A stretch of 64,000 nucleotides of DNA from Mycolicibacterium mengxianglii (lineage in GTDB: Bacteria; Actinomycetota; Actinomycetes; Mycobacteriales; Mycobacteriaceae), in contig NZ_CP065373.1 of NCBI RefSeq assembly GCF_015710575.1, positions 4,650,001-4,714,000 on the forward strand, written 5' to 3'. Below, in pieces: positions 8,249 through 16,631 of this stretch (positions are counted from its first letter, which is position 1; every line of letters starts with the position of its first letter). Under the pieces are notes generated by a model. The model saw only the letters and a program-made list of their open reading frames with translations, searched no databases and had not been told where the DNA came from. Position numbers and translations under genes: made by a program.

Positions 8249-9211
8249 CTAGACGACGTATCGAACTGCGCCGGTTCCGCAGATCCACGCCGGAGTGGGT
8301 CGGTAGGTGAGCACTTCGCATGGGGCGCCGTGCATGGACCCCGCGACCGCCATCCAATTGAGGATCTCGTGGCCTCCGTGACCGCCGCCGGTCTCGACGT
8401 CGTCGTAGGTCCAGCCGAACAACGTCTCCATGTCGCCGGCTCCCAACAAACTCAGGAACTGCTGGTCCCATTCGGGATTCACACAGGCGTCACCCATCTC
8501 CTCGGCCATCTTGATCTCGTAGGGACCGACGTCGGTCCACAGGTCGGGATCGCGTTCCAGATAGGGCCTGCCCTCGATCTGGAATGTCTTCATCCGACTG
8601 AGGAAGTCATTCGATTCTCGACCTGGCTCCCAGATAGGCGGCCAATGGGACAGACCGCCCGTGCCCCAGAACATGATTCGTTCATCCCTGCCCTCGACGG
8701 CGTTGCGCACCGCCGCGCCCAGTTCGAATGCGCGCTGCATACTGATCAGCGGCGGGGTGAACACGTTGATGTACACGGGGATGATGGGGATGTCCCCCGC
8801 GGGCCGGATGAGCCGCAGCGGCACCATCAGGTTGTTGCCGAACTCCGCGGCGCTCATCCGAGCGGCATCGAACCCCTGATCGATCACGCTGCCCAGGATG
8901 TGCTCGGCGAGATCCCTTGCGCCACCGATCAGTTGCGGCTTGTCGAATTTGAGCAGCTCGAGCAGGTGCTCCCCCGGTCCGCTGTGTTCATCGGCGACTC
9001 CCACACTGATCGAGGGCATCAGGTTTCGGTAGTGATTCTCGAAATGGTCATCGAGGAACGCAATGATCACGTCGGGTTCGGCGTGATCGACCGTTTGCTT
9101 GAGGTCGTCGAAGGCGGCGAACACAGCTTTCTGCTCATCCTCGGTGGCATCGTGGGGCCAGCCGAGGATTCCCGGTGCATGTGACACCGAAAGTGCTCCG
9201 ACGACGGTCAT
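8249..9211 (-). CDS. LigB-type extradiol ring-cleavage dioxygenase
   Basis: The 320-residue protein is a class III (LigB superfamily) extradiol dioxygenase. Candidate Fe(II) ligands are His11 (LSVSHAPG) and His56 in FLDDHFENH. A further conserved GGLSHWP histidine matches the catalytic base position of the family. Such enzymes open catechols, protocatechuate, gallate-like or 2-aminophenol-type rings next to the hydroxyl pair. No separate small (LigA) subunit gene is present. The ATG at 9211 lies one base after the stop of the FAH-family gene upstream. An in-frame extension into that gene was rejected. This is the defining step of the putative pathway. Confidence 0.85.
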   Translation of the reverse strand: MTVVGALSVSHAPGILGWPHDATEDEQKAVFAAFDDLKQTVDHAEPDVIIAFLDDHFENHYRNLMPSISVGVADEHSGPGEHLLELLKFDKPQLIGGARDLAEHILGSVIDQGFDAARMSAAEFGNNLMVPLRLIRPAGDIPIIPVYINVFTPPLISMQRAFELGAAVRNAVEGRDERIMFWGTGGLSHWPPIWEPGRESNDFLSRMKTFQIEGRPYLERDPDLWTDVGPYEIKMAEEMGDACVNPEWDQQFLSLLGAGDMETLFGWTYDDVETGGGHGGHEILNWMAVAGSMHGAPCEVLTYRPTPAWICGTGAVRYVV

Positions 9212-9212
9212 C

Positions 9213-10058
9213 TCAGCACTCCGTCCGGACGCGGTTGGACAGCAGACCGACACCGGCGATCTCGACGTCGACGACGTCACCCTCGGTGAGATACCGCGGG
9301 GGGTTGCGCTTGAAACCGACACCAGCCGGGGTGCCGGTGGCGATGATGTCCCCCGGTAGGAGTGGCGTGACGGCCGAGATCTCCTCGATCAGCCGCGGAA
9401 TGTCGAAGATCAGATCACGCGTCCAAGCGTGCTGCATCACTTCGCCGTTCACCCGCGACGTGAGTTCGATATCGGGGTCGACACCGATGGTGTCCCGCGC
9501 GACGATCCCGGGGCCGATCGGTGACGAAGCCGGCGCGTTCTTGCCGAGAGTCCACTGCACGTGGCGCAGCTGCCGGTCCCGAACCGATATGTCGTTGACG
9601 ACGGTGTACCCGGCCACCACGTCCCAGGCGGCCTTCTGTGAAACCCCGCGGGCCGGTGCGCCGATGACGACGCCCAGCTCGGCCTCCCAATCGAATTGCA
9701 CCGACAGTGACTGCGGTAGCACCAGCTCGTCATCGGGGCCCGACACCGAGGTCAGGTCCTTGAGGAATACCACAGGCGCCTCGGGCACGTTGGCGATGAA
9801 GACGTCCTTGGACTCTTCCTGGTGATCGAGGTAGTTGATACCGATGCAGAACACCCGGCTCGAGGGCAGCACCGGGGGCAGCACCACAACGTCGCTGCGG
9901 CGTACGCGCAAGGTGTGTGCATCGCTGATCCGCTCGGACTGCCCGGCTGCCAGGAGGACGAGTGCGTCACGCAACGTCCAATCGATGCCGACGATTTCGT
10001 CGCCGTCTGCGTAACCGCACCGCGTTGCACCCTGGTGGACGTACTGGACTAACTGCAA
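9213..10058 (-). CDS. Fumarylacetoacetate hydrolase (FAH) family enzyme
   Basis: This 281-residue protein carries the FAH fold. Key segments are FCIGINYLDHQEES, FDWEAELGVVIG with the metal-binding glutamates, GYTVVNDISVRDRQ, and GDIIATGTPAGVG near the C-terminus. Family members act as hydratases, decarboxylases or acylpyruvate hydrolases late in meta-cleavage pathways. The start is TTG at 10058, inside the end of the preceding livF-like gene (ten-base overlap), with AAGGAG seven bases upstream. Longer in-frame starts have no such support. It follows the transporter genes and begins the enzymatic part of the operon. Confidence 0.85.
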   Translation of the reverse strand: MQLVQYVHQGATRCGYADGDEIVGIDWTLRDALVLLAAGQSERISDAHTLRVRRSDVVVLPPVLPSSRVFCIGINYLDHQEESKDVFIANVPEAPVVFLKDLTSVSGPDDELVLPQSLSVQFDWEAELGVVIGAPARGVSQKAAWDVVAGYTVVNDISVRDRQLRHVQWTLGKNAPASSPIGPGIVARDTIGVDPDIELTSRVNGEVMQHAWTRDLIFDIPRLIEEISAVTPLLPGDIIATGTPAGVGFKRNPPRYLTEGDVVDVEIAGVGLLSNRVRTEC

Positions 10059-10861
10059 CGAACTTCTCCTTCGTTTTGAGTGGTGTCGGCGGCGTTGTCG
10101 GTGAAGGTCTCTTCGGTTCCGCCGAGGAAGATGTGCGAAAAGCTGGGATCGGCCCGCAGTTCTGCGGCCGATCCGGAGCGTCGCACGCGTCCGGAAGCCA
10201 GAACGTACGCCCAATCTGCCGATGCCATAGCGAGATTGGCACGCTGCTCGACCAACAGTACCGCGATCCCGCTGGCCTTGAGTTCGGCGAGCTGCTCGTC
10301 GAGCAGCCGTGTGGCCATCTCCTCGGTGAGCCCGGCGGTGGGCTCGTCGAGCAGGAGCACCGTCGGTTCGAGCATCAGGACGCGGGCCATCGCCAGCATC
10401 TTGCGTTCCCCACCGGAAAGCACACCGGCGTGTCTTTTGAGCATCGTGCGCAGCCGGGGAAACAGCTCCAGCACCCGCTCTTTGTTGATTGCAACTCGTT
10501 TGCGCGGCAACGCATATCCACCGATGACGATGTTCTCCTCGACAGTGAGGGGTTTGAAGACGTCGTCGATCTGCGGAACGTAGCCCATACCGCCGGCGGC
10601 ACGCTCGGCAGTCGACATCGTGGTGATGTCACCGCGGCCGGTCAACTCCACCGTGCCACCCATCGGCTTGATCAACCCTGCCAATCCCTTGAGCAGGGTG
10701 CTTTTGCCGCATCCGTTCGGGCCGACCACACAAGCGGTGGCCCCGGCGACCAGCTCGAGGCTGACACCGTGCACAATCGGCACCCCGTTGTAACCGACCG
10801 TGAGATCTCGTACTGTGAGCACCTTTTCGCCGGTAGCGATTGAAGTCCTATCCCGCGACAT
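10049..10861 (-). CDS. LivF-like ABC transporter ATPase
   Basis: The 270-residue ATPase shows Walker A GPNGCGKST, signature LSGGERK and Walker B VLLLDEPTAGL. Its length and C-terminus fit LivF, the second nucleotide-binding subunit of branched-chain amino acid type (HAAT) importers. The ATG at 10861 overlaps the end of the LivG-like gene by 14 bases. Together with LivG, LivH, LivM and a lipoprotein binding protein it forms a full importer. In soil actinobacteria such importers also take up aromatic acids, amides and urea, which suits the catabolic genes downstream. Confidence 0.9.
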   Translation of the reverse strand: MSRDRTSIATGEKVLTVRDLTVGYNGVPIVHGVSLELVAGATACVVGPNGCGKSTLLKGLAGLIKPMGGTVELTGRGDITTMSTAERAAGGMGYVPQIDDVFKPLTVEENIVIGGYALPRKRVAINKERVLELFPRLRTMLKRHAGVLSGGERKMLAMARVLMLEPTVLLLDEPTAGLTEEMATRLLDEQLAELKASGIAVLLVEQRANLAMASADWAYVLASGRVRRSGSAAELRADPSFSHIFLGGTEETFTDNAADTTQNEGEVRCS

Positions 10862-11615
10862 AAGCGTCCACCACTTCCTGTTGGCGGCGGGCGGCCGCCA
10901 TCGACCCTTCGAAGAGCACCTGGCCACGCGCCATCACGACGACGGCATCGGTCAGGCGTTCCACCGCGTCGAGTTCATGCGCGACCATCAGGATGCTGAT
11001 GCCGCGGTCTCGCAGCTCCACCAGGAAATCGGAGATGCGTTCGATGATGCTCGCGTGCACACCGGCGAACGGCTCGTCGAGCAAGAGGAGTTCCGGCTCG
11101 GTCGTGACGGCCCGAAGCAGCTCGAGGATCCGTCGCTGACCGCCGGAGAGGTCACCCATGTAGTCGTTTTCCTTGGCCTCGAGGCCGAATTCGCCCAGGA
11201 GCGCTCGGGCCCGTTCGATCGCGGCACGCTGGCCGGGCAGCCAGGTGCGCCGCGGCCGGGTGAACACCTCGAGGAAGCGCGTACCGCCGACCGTCCGGTC
11301 GGCCAGCACCAGGTTCTCCAACACCGTCAGACGGCCGAAGTCCGCAGGCATCTGGAAGGTGCGCATGATGCCGCGCCGAGACCGCTTGTAGGGGGCGAGC
11401 TTCGCGATGTCCTGACCACGGTGGAGCACCCGACCTGCCTCTGCCACCGCACTACCCGCCAACGCGTGCAGGAGGGTGGATTTGCCGGCACCGTTGGGGC
11501 CCACGACGGCGGTGATCTTGGCCCGCGGCACGTGTAGCGAGACATCCTCCAGTACGCGGTTCTTGCCGTACGCGACTGTCAGGCCCTCGATGGTCAGGAT
11601 GTGTTCGTCGCTCAC
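10848..11615 (-). CDS. LivG-like ABC transporter ATPase
   Basis: The 255-residue ATPase starts at a GTG at 11615 that overlaps the LivM stop by four bases (GTGA). It has Walker A GPNGAGKST, signature LSGGQRR and Walker B LLLLDEPFAGV. The LivG-specific stretch RRGIMRTFQMPADFGRLTV lies after the Walker A region. It is the cytoplasmic energy-coupling subunit of the LIV-type importer encoded here. An in-frame extension upstream runs through livM and is rejected. Confidence 0.9.
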   Translation of the reverse strand: MSDEHILTIEGLTVAYGKNRVLEDVSLHVPRAKITAVVGPNGAGKSTLLHALAGSAVAEAGRVLHRGQDIAKLAPYKRSRRGIMRTFQMPADFGRLTVLENLVLADRTVGGTRFLEVFTRPRRTWLPGQRAAIERARALLGEFGLEAKENDYMGDLSGGQRRILELLRAVTTEPELLLLDEPFAGVHASIIERISDFLVELRDRGISILMVAHELDAVERLTDAVVVMARGQVLFEGSMAAARRQQEVVDAYVAG

Positions 11616-12627
11616 AAGGTCGCTCCCTTCTTGCTGAACCCCGACCAGAACGGCACCGGTTGCCCGTCGAGGTCGAAAGTGCGCTTGCGCTCGGGGAATA
11701 CGCCCTGCGGGCGCAACCACAAGAACCCGATGATCACCAACCCGACCACCACGAACTGCAGCGCATCAACGGTGCCCGGTGCCCCGAACTGGGGTAGGTA
11801 GCGTGCCGCTTCGGCCAAGCCGACCGGCAGCAGAAGCGCGCCCATCATCACACCGAATCGGTTACCGGCGCCGCCGACGATGACCGCACCCATCAGGATG
11901 AGCGTCTCCTGATACGACCAGTCGGCCGGAGCGTAGGTACCGATGAAGGACGCCAGGATGGCGCCGCTGAGCGCACCCAGTCCGTTACCGACGGCGAATG
12001 CCGACAGCCGCACCGCGGTGACGTTTACACCCAGCGCGTCGGCGGCCTCCGGGTTCTCCCGCACCGCCCGCAGCACCCGCCACAGCGGGGAACGGGAGAT
12101 CCGAACCACCACCCACGCTGCGAGGGCGACCATCAGCACCGCGAATCCTGCGTAGATCCACGAGTATTCGGTGGACTTCAGGCCCAGCTCTTTCTTGAGC
12201 GGGGACGGGATCAGGTACAGCCCGTGGCCACCCCGAGCAGTCCGGGGACCGCGACCACCAACGCCGAGGCGATCAACGCCACCGACAGCATGGCGACGGC
12301 CTGGTAGTCGGAGCGCAACCGCCGCAGCGCCACCACGCCGATGGGCAGCGATATCAGCATGCCCGCCAACACCGCACCGACGAACGGCAATGGGAACGGC
12401 AGCGCGGCCCCCCAGAAGTACTCCTGAACGATGGTGCCGCTCTCATCCTCTGGGGGCCCGAGCGACAGCAGGGCAACGGCGTATCCGCCGACGGCCACCG
12501 ACACGATGTAGCTCAGGTTGAGCAGGCCCGTGTCGGAGTACTGCAGGTCCAGACCCCAGCAGCCGATGACCGCCACGGCGCCGTACACCAGCAGGGTGAC
12601 GATGTAGAAAGTCAGATCGCTTGACAT
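11612..12627 (-). pseudogene. LivM-like permease, interrupted by a one-base frameshift
   Basis: Two frames together encode a normal LivM membrane permease of about 338 residues. The 5' part (12627 down to about 12221) starts MSSDLTFYIV and ends prematurely after GLLGVATG. The 3' part continues in another frame as LYLIPSPLKKELGLKS, then MVALAAWVVVRI, to ALLLPVGLAEAARYL and the stop at 11612. The join needs one extra G on the plus strand between 12220 and 12221, so a single base is missing. The flanking genes are intact and overlap this one, so selection on the operon appears recent. It may be a true lesion, a programmed slip or a sequencing error. Confidence 0.8.
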
Positions 12628-12679
12628 GCGCGATCCGTTCCCGTAATCGTGCCTCGCACACTCACTCCTCGGTTGACGG

Positions 12680-13567
12680 TCATACCTGTAATGCCCTGCC
12701 TGAAGAGAATTCGGCGCGAATACCCTGCGGCCGCGCCATCAGCACGCCGATCAGGACCACCAGTGCAATGGCGATCTTGAAGCTCGGGTCCAACCACACC
12801 GCCGTCAACTCCGTGGCCAGCCCGAGGACCAGCGCACCGAGCATCGCGCCGTAGGCATCTCCGATTCCGCCCAGCACTGCGGCGGCGATCACCAGCACGA
12901 TGAATGTCCGACCGGACGTCGCCGAGAACGACGAGCTGATCAGGAAAAGCGCTACCCCGGCCAGTCCGCAGAGGGCACCGGAGAGCAGCCAGGCGATGGC
13001 CACCACCCGTGCGGTGGCGATACCGCACGACTGTGCCAGACCGCTGTCCACGGCGGACGCCCGCATGGCCATACCGAGCTTGGATCGCTTGAGCAACAGG
13101 TGCATTCCGGCCATCGCTGCCACCGCCAAGACGATTACCACCATCTGCAGATTGGTGACCGCGGCGCTGGCGATGGTGAACATCACCGTCGGGGTGACGT
13201 CATAACGGAACGACAACGGACCCACAAATGCCAGCAGGGTGTTGGCCAGCACCAGGCTGACCGCCAAGCTGATCACCAGCATCTGGAACACCGAGACGCC
13301 GCGACGCGCGAAGCGTTGATAGACAAACAGATTCAGCAGTAGCGACACCACTGCGCCGGCCAACACACCCACCAGCGCAGCTCCCACCATCGGCAGACCG
13401 GCGCGGCTGGCACCAAGCGCAGCGAAACCGGAGAGCACCATGGTTTCGCTGAACGCGAGGTTGAAGACATTGGACACGCTGTACTGGAGGCTGAAACCGA
13501 CTGCGGCCAGAGCCAGCACCGCGGCGATCACCACCCCGAATACCGTTGCTGAGACAACCAGATTCAC
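12680..13567 (-). CDS. LivH-like ABC transporter permease
   Basis: The 295-residue protein is strongly hydrophobic, with about eight predicted membrane spans. It matches LivH-type permeases: an N-terminal segment AAVGFSLQYSVSNVFNLAFSE and the loop KRSKLGMAMRASAVDS that contacts the ATPases. The GTG start at 13567 lies four bases after the stop of the binding-protein gene. It forms the membrane channel with the LivM-like protein, whose gene is frameshifted 52 bp downstream. Confidence 0.9.
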   Translation of the reverse strand: MNLVVSATVFGVVIAAVLALAAVGFSLQYSVSNVFNLAFSETMVLSGFAALGASRAGLPMVGAALVGVLAGAVVSLLLNLFVYQRFARRGVSVFQMLVISLAVSLVLANTLLAFVGPLSFRYDVTPTVMFTIASAAVTNLQMVVIVLAVAAMAGMHLLLKRSKLGMAMRASAVDSGLAQSCGIATARVVAIAWLLSGALCGLAGVALFLISSSFSATSGRTFIVLVIAAAVLGGIGDAYGAMLGALVLGLATELTAVWLDPSFKIAIALVVLIGVLMARPQGIRAEFSSGRALQV

Positions 13568-13571
13568 GAGA

Positions 13572-14897
13572 TCAGCGCTGCCCGCTCGCCAGTGCTTCCA
13601 ACTCCTCGGCGGGAAGCTGACTCACCAGCTTGAGCTGGGTGGCCGCCGGGTCCCAGTCGAAGTAGGCGAACGCCCCGATGACATTGTGGAACTCATTGAG
13701 CCGGTACTCACCGTTGGCGCCGACGTACTGGATGTCCTCACCCTTGCCGAGCGCCTCGAGACCCTCGGCGTAGGTGTTCACCACCGTCTTGCCGTCACCC
13801 GCGGTCAGGATCTCCGGAATGACTTCGTTGTAGGTCTCCGACTCCACCGAGTCCGTCTTGGTGGCGGCCAGTGCCGAAGTGACGATCCCATCGAAGAACG
13901 AGCGCGAGTAGACACTATCGCGGAACGACGCGGCCTCCACGCCGTCCTTGCCGTCCAGCGAATCGATGGTCTCCACGAACTGCGCAGTGCCCGGGCCGCC
14001 GTCTTCGTTGAACCGAATCACGACCTGGAGGGCCTTGGCCAGGGCTTCGTCACTTCCGTACGCCGACTTCGCCGCCGCTTGCCATTCGCCAGTGGTGGCC
14101 AAGACGTTCGCGACAATCGGAATATCGCCCGCACCGGCCTGATTCAGCTCGGTCAAGAACGTACCCGCGGTCACGGCATCGGCCTCGAAAACGATGGCTG
14201 CCGGCCGGTTCTGCAAGATGCGGGCCACCTCGGTGCGGTAGGACGGCTGCTCCGGCTGGATCGTCAGGGCTTCGGTGACACCAACACCGAGACCGTCGAG
14301 AGCCTCCTCCAGCGGCGGGATGTTCGCCTGAGCCGACGCGCCACTGACGAACACCAATGCCACCTTCTCGAATCCCTGGCGCTGCGAGTGCAGTGCCATC
14401 GCCTGCGCGCCAACCGAATCCGAAGTCACCAACCGGTAGTAGTAGTCAAGCTCGGTGCGGTCGAAGCGTCCGTCACCGGCCGGCGAGATCATGACCTGGG
14501 AGGCTTCGTCCAGCACTGGCGCCGCAGCTACTGCCTCAGCCGTGCTGGGCCCGATCACCGCGAAGAGGTTGTCCGTGGTGCTCAGCATCTGGCGGGCGGC
14601 GGGCACCGAGTCGCTGGCCGTGCCCTTGGTGTCGAAGGCCTCGCATTCGATGTCGCGCCCGAGCACGCCGCCGGCCTCGTTGATGACGGTCGCCGCGGGG
14701 TAGCAACCGTTGATCGCCTCCGACCCCTCTACGGAGGTCGGGCCGGAGAACGCCATGAGCATGCCGACCACCAGTGGGTCACCGGACGCTGAACTGCCGC
14801 TCTCGCCGCTGCTTCCGCTACCGCCCGAGCACGACGGCACCGCGAACAGTGCGGCGGCGGCTACTGCGCTGGACCAAGCTTTCGTCGATCTCTTCAT
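13572..14897 (-). CDS. LIV-type ABC transporter substrate-binding lipoprotein
   Basis: The 441-residue protein starts at ATG 14897 (MKRSTKAW) with a GGGAGAG ribosome binding site. It has a basic N-terminus, a hydrophobic stretch and a likely lipobox VPSC, followed by a Gly/Ser-rich linker. The rest is a periplasmic-binding-protein type I fold of the Leu/Ile/Val family (DPLVVGMLMAFSGPTSVEG, FAVIGPSTAEAVAA). The ligand is unknown, and family ligands include amino acids, aromatic acids and amides. It is the first gene of the ten-gene catabolic operon. Paired ATTGGT-type boxes lie 24-39 bp upstream of its start, in operator position. Confidence 0.88.
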   Translation of the reverse strand: MKRSTKAWSSAVAAAALFAVPSCSGGSGSSGESGSSASGDPLVVGMLMAFSGPTSVEGSEAINGCYPAATVINEAGGVLGRDIECEAFDTKGTASDSVPAARQMLSTTDNLFAVIGPSTAEAVAAAPVLDEASQVMISPAGDGRFDRTELDYYYRLVTSDSVGAQAMALHSQRQGFEKVALVFVSGASAQANIPPLEEALDGLGVGVTEALTIQPEQPSYRTEVARILQNRPAAIVFEADAVTAGTFLTELNQAGAGDIPIVANVLATTGEWQAAAKSAYGSDEALAKALQVVIRFNEDGGPGTAQFVETIDSLDGKDGVEAASFRDSVYSRSFFDGIVTSALAATKTDSVESETYNEVIPEILTAGDGKTVVNTYAEGLEALGKGEDIQYVGANGEYRLNEFHNVIGAFAYFDWDPAATQLKLVSQLPAEELEALASGQR

Positions 14898-14920
14898 GTC
14901 TCTCCCACAGTGAGTTGGCA

Positions 14921-14936
14921 ACCAATTGCAACCATT
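14921..14936 (-). promoter_or_regulatory. Paired ATTGGT-type operator of the catabolic operon
   Basis: On the minus strand this reads AATGGT-TGCA-ATTGGT: two half-sites of the type bound by FCD-family GntR regulators, 10 bp apart as a direct repeat. It lies 24-39 bp before the first gene of the transporter operon. The same arrangement occurs twice upstream of the gntR pair. A further single ATTGGA is at 14991. Confidence 0.5.
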
Positions 14937-15023
14937 CCCGGCCCAATCAGGCTAGAAGCGTTGTGTCGTGTGAGGCACTCAATCACGCAAATTGGATTCA
15001 AGCCACAGGTGGGTCGAGTTGAC

Positions 15024-15776
15024 TTAGAGGGACACGTCGGGCGGTGTGAAGGACGTGTTCCCCGCCCGCTTCAGCGCCGTCTCCAGCGCCACCCGCACGC
15101 ATGCGCGGGCCATGGCATCCTGCGCGGACGCCGCGCCGGATCGCGCCCGCAGTGAGGACCACGGGCCGGCGAAGCGGGCAGGAAGTTCCCCCACCTCGAC
15201 CGGCAGCGCTGCGCCCAGGCGCTCCAGCACCCGGCGACTCCATTCGTCATAGGGCGGGCACACCACGACTGCCTTCGCCCGCACCCGGGCGACCAGGCGC
15301 GCCGCGGCGGCATCATCGTCACCGCGGAGGTCGCACCCGCGCACCGCGCCGGTGTCGGTATCGCAGATCCACCACAGTCCGCCCCCGGAATGCGTGACTC
15401 TCTGCAGGTAGACCCGATCTACAGGGTTGCCGGCGGTGACCTCTCGTAGCTGTTGCTCGAGCAGCGATTCAAACGGTTCCACACCGAGGCGCAGCCGGGC
15501 GCGGGTGACGGCACCTCGAGAGGGTGGCTGCTGGGCCAGTCCACGCCCCGCCGCGGCGGGCAGGGTGGACCACAGCAAGGCCGTCACCTCGTCGTAGCCG
15601 GCCGAGGGGTACATCGCCGATGCCAGGACGTGGTAGGTGGTCACCCATGGCGGCAAGGTCCGCACGCGCTGGGCGACCCGTCCGCTGGCGCACAATGCCG
15701 CTTCGACCGCCGACATCGGTAGCGCATGCACCAACGCCGCAAGGGCCAGCCGATCCACCGCCGCGGTGCCTGCCAT
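15024..15776 (-). CDS. IS4 transposase N-terminal-domain protein without catalytic domain
   Basis: The 250-residue protein has at its N-terminus the segment typical of the IS4 transposase N-terminal domain (LPPWVTTYHVLASAMYPSAG, then YDEVTALLW). The DDE nuclease domain that should follow is missing. The remaining 130 residues (VYLQRVTHSGGGLWWICDTD ... RVRAKAVVVCPPYDEW) have no DDE signature that I can see. The gene has a clean AAGGAG ribosome binding site and an open frame, and is divergent from two gntR genes. It may be a domesticated DNA-binding protein or a remnant of an old insertion. No terminal inverted repeats are evident. Confidence 0.6.
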   Translation of the reverse strand: MAGTAAVDRLALAALVHALPMSAVEAALCASGRVAQRVRTLPPWVTTYHVLASAMYPSAGYDEVTALLWSTLPAAAGRGLAQQPPSRGAVTRARLRLGVEPFESLLEQQLREVTAGNPVDRVYLQRVTHSGGGLWWICDTDTGAVRGCDLRGDDDAAAARLVARVRAKAVVVCPPYDEWSRRVLERLGAALPVEVGELPARFAGPWSSLRARSGAASAQDAMARACVRVALETALKRAGNTSFTPPDVSL

Positions 15777-15803
15777 GCGTCTCCTTAAATCAATTTCTCG
15801 ATC

Positions 15804-15833
15804 ACCAACTTGGTGGGGAGTTTACGCATGCGT
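15804..15833. promoter_or_regulatory. Two small palindromes in the divergent promoter region
   Basis: ACCAA-C-TTGGT (15804-15814) and ACGCATGCGT (15824-15833) lie between the divergent IS4-N gene and the gntR genes. The first uses the same TTGGT half-site as the paired boxes downstream but in inverted orientation, as FCD-GntR operators usually do. Confidence 0.35.
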
Positions 15834-15844
15834 TACTCAACCAA

Positions 15845-15860
15845 ATTGGTTGCGATTGGT
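15845..15860 (+). promoter_or_regulatory. ATTGGT-N4-ATTGGT box 1 upstream of gntR
   Basis: Two ATTGGT hexamers at 15845 and 15855 form a direct repeat with 10-bp spacing, one helical turn. ATTGGT is the half-site of PdhR-like FCD-GntR regulators. The first regulator gene starts 96 bp downstream. Confidence 0.5.
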
Positions 15861-15884
15861 CTAAACTCGCCAGTCTTATGCTCA

Positions 15885-15900
15885 ATTGGTCCGCATTGGT
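15885..15900 (+). promoter_or_regulatory. ATTGGT-N4-ATTGGT box 2 upstream of gntR
   Basis: This is a second identical pair, with hexamers at 15885 and 15895, exactly 40 bp after box 1. Four half-sites in phase on one face of the helix suggest cooperative binding, probably for autoregulation. Confidence 0.5.
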
Positions 15901-15955
15901 TACATTGAACGGATCAATCCGGCATGAGTTCCGGGGTTGGCGAGGGGGGCCTAGG

Positions 15956-16630
15956 TTGCACGTTGGATCAACGAAGCCGGTAGTCGACCGGGACCTGCGC
16001 CGTCTCATCGACGAACACATCCTCACCGCCGCTCCCCAGGACGGTGGTCGCGTCCCGCCCGAACGCCAGATCGCCGAACAACTGGGTTGCTCACGTGCCC
16101 AGGTGCGCCGCGTCATGGGTGAGCTCGAACGGGAGGGCCGTGTCACTCGAGAGGTGGGGCGCGGCACGTTCCTCACGCCCACCGATACCGCCTCTCAACG
16201 GTTCGGGGCATCCTTCACGCCCGCGGCGATCATGACCGCGTCGATGGTGTTCGAACCCGAGGTCGTCTCCCTGGCTGCGCTGGCGGCTACCGAGGAGGAT
16301 TTCGCGGAGCTGTATCGCTGCCTCGAACGGGGCGAAGCCGCATCCGATTACGAGTCGTTCGAGCAATGGGACATTTCGCTGCACCGGGCATTCGCCGTTG
16401 CGACACACAACAATCAGATCCTGGCGATGGTGGACGTATTGAACTCCACTCGCAACAACCCGGTGTGGGGCCGGCTCAAGCGAGACGGGTTCACCCCGGA
16501 GAACCGGCTGGCAATCCAGAACGAACACCACCAGATCGTTGCCGCTCTTGTTGACCGCGACCGTCGGCGTGCGGCCGTGGCAATGACCGAACATCTGCGG
16601 TTTGTCCGGCTCGTTGTGACGGGCCAGTGA
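15956..16630 (+). CDS. FCD-domain GntR-family regulator, first of a pair
   Basis: This 224-residue repressor-type protein has an N-terminal winged helix (VPPERQIAEQLGCSRAQVRR, VTREVGRGTFL) and a C-terminal helical FCD ligand domain. Asp in EQWDISLHRAF, His in NEHHQIVAAL and His in MTEHLRF are likely metal/ligand residues. The TTG start at 15956 is chosen because a GAGGGGG ribosome binding site lies a few bases upstream and the protein then begins just before the helix-turn-helix. Longer in-frame reading passes through promoter DNA. It probably controls the adjacent catabolic operon and itself through the ATTGGT boxes. Confidence 0.85.
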   Translation: MHVGSTKPVVDRDLRRLIDEHILTAAPQDGGRVPPERQIAEQLGCSRAQVRRVMGELEREGRVTREVGRGTFLTPTDTASQRFGASFTPAAIMTASMVFEPEVVSLAALAATEEDFAELYRCLERGEAASDYESFEQWDISLHRAFAVATHNNQILAMVDVLNSTRNNPVWGRLKRDGFTPENRLAIQNEHHQIVAALVDRDRRRAAVAMTEHLRFVRLVVTGQ

Positions 16631-16631
16631 A

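Noticed and set aside
11612..12139. A short separate permease gene downstream of a truncated one
   Set aside because: Both parts together make one LivM, and a one-base insertion joins them exactly, so two genes are unlikely.
15524..15955. A long N-terminal extension of the first GntR protein
   Set aside because: It runs antisense through the IS4-N gene and the promoter boxes and lacks family similarity; a TTG with a good ribosome binding site begins the conserved domain.
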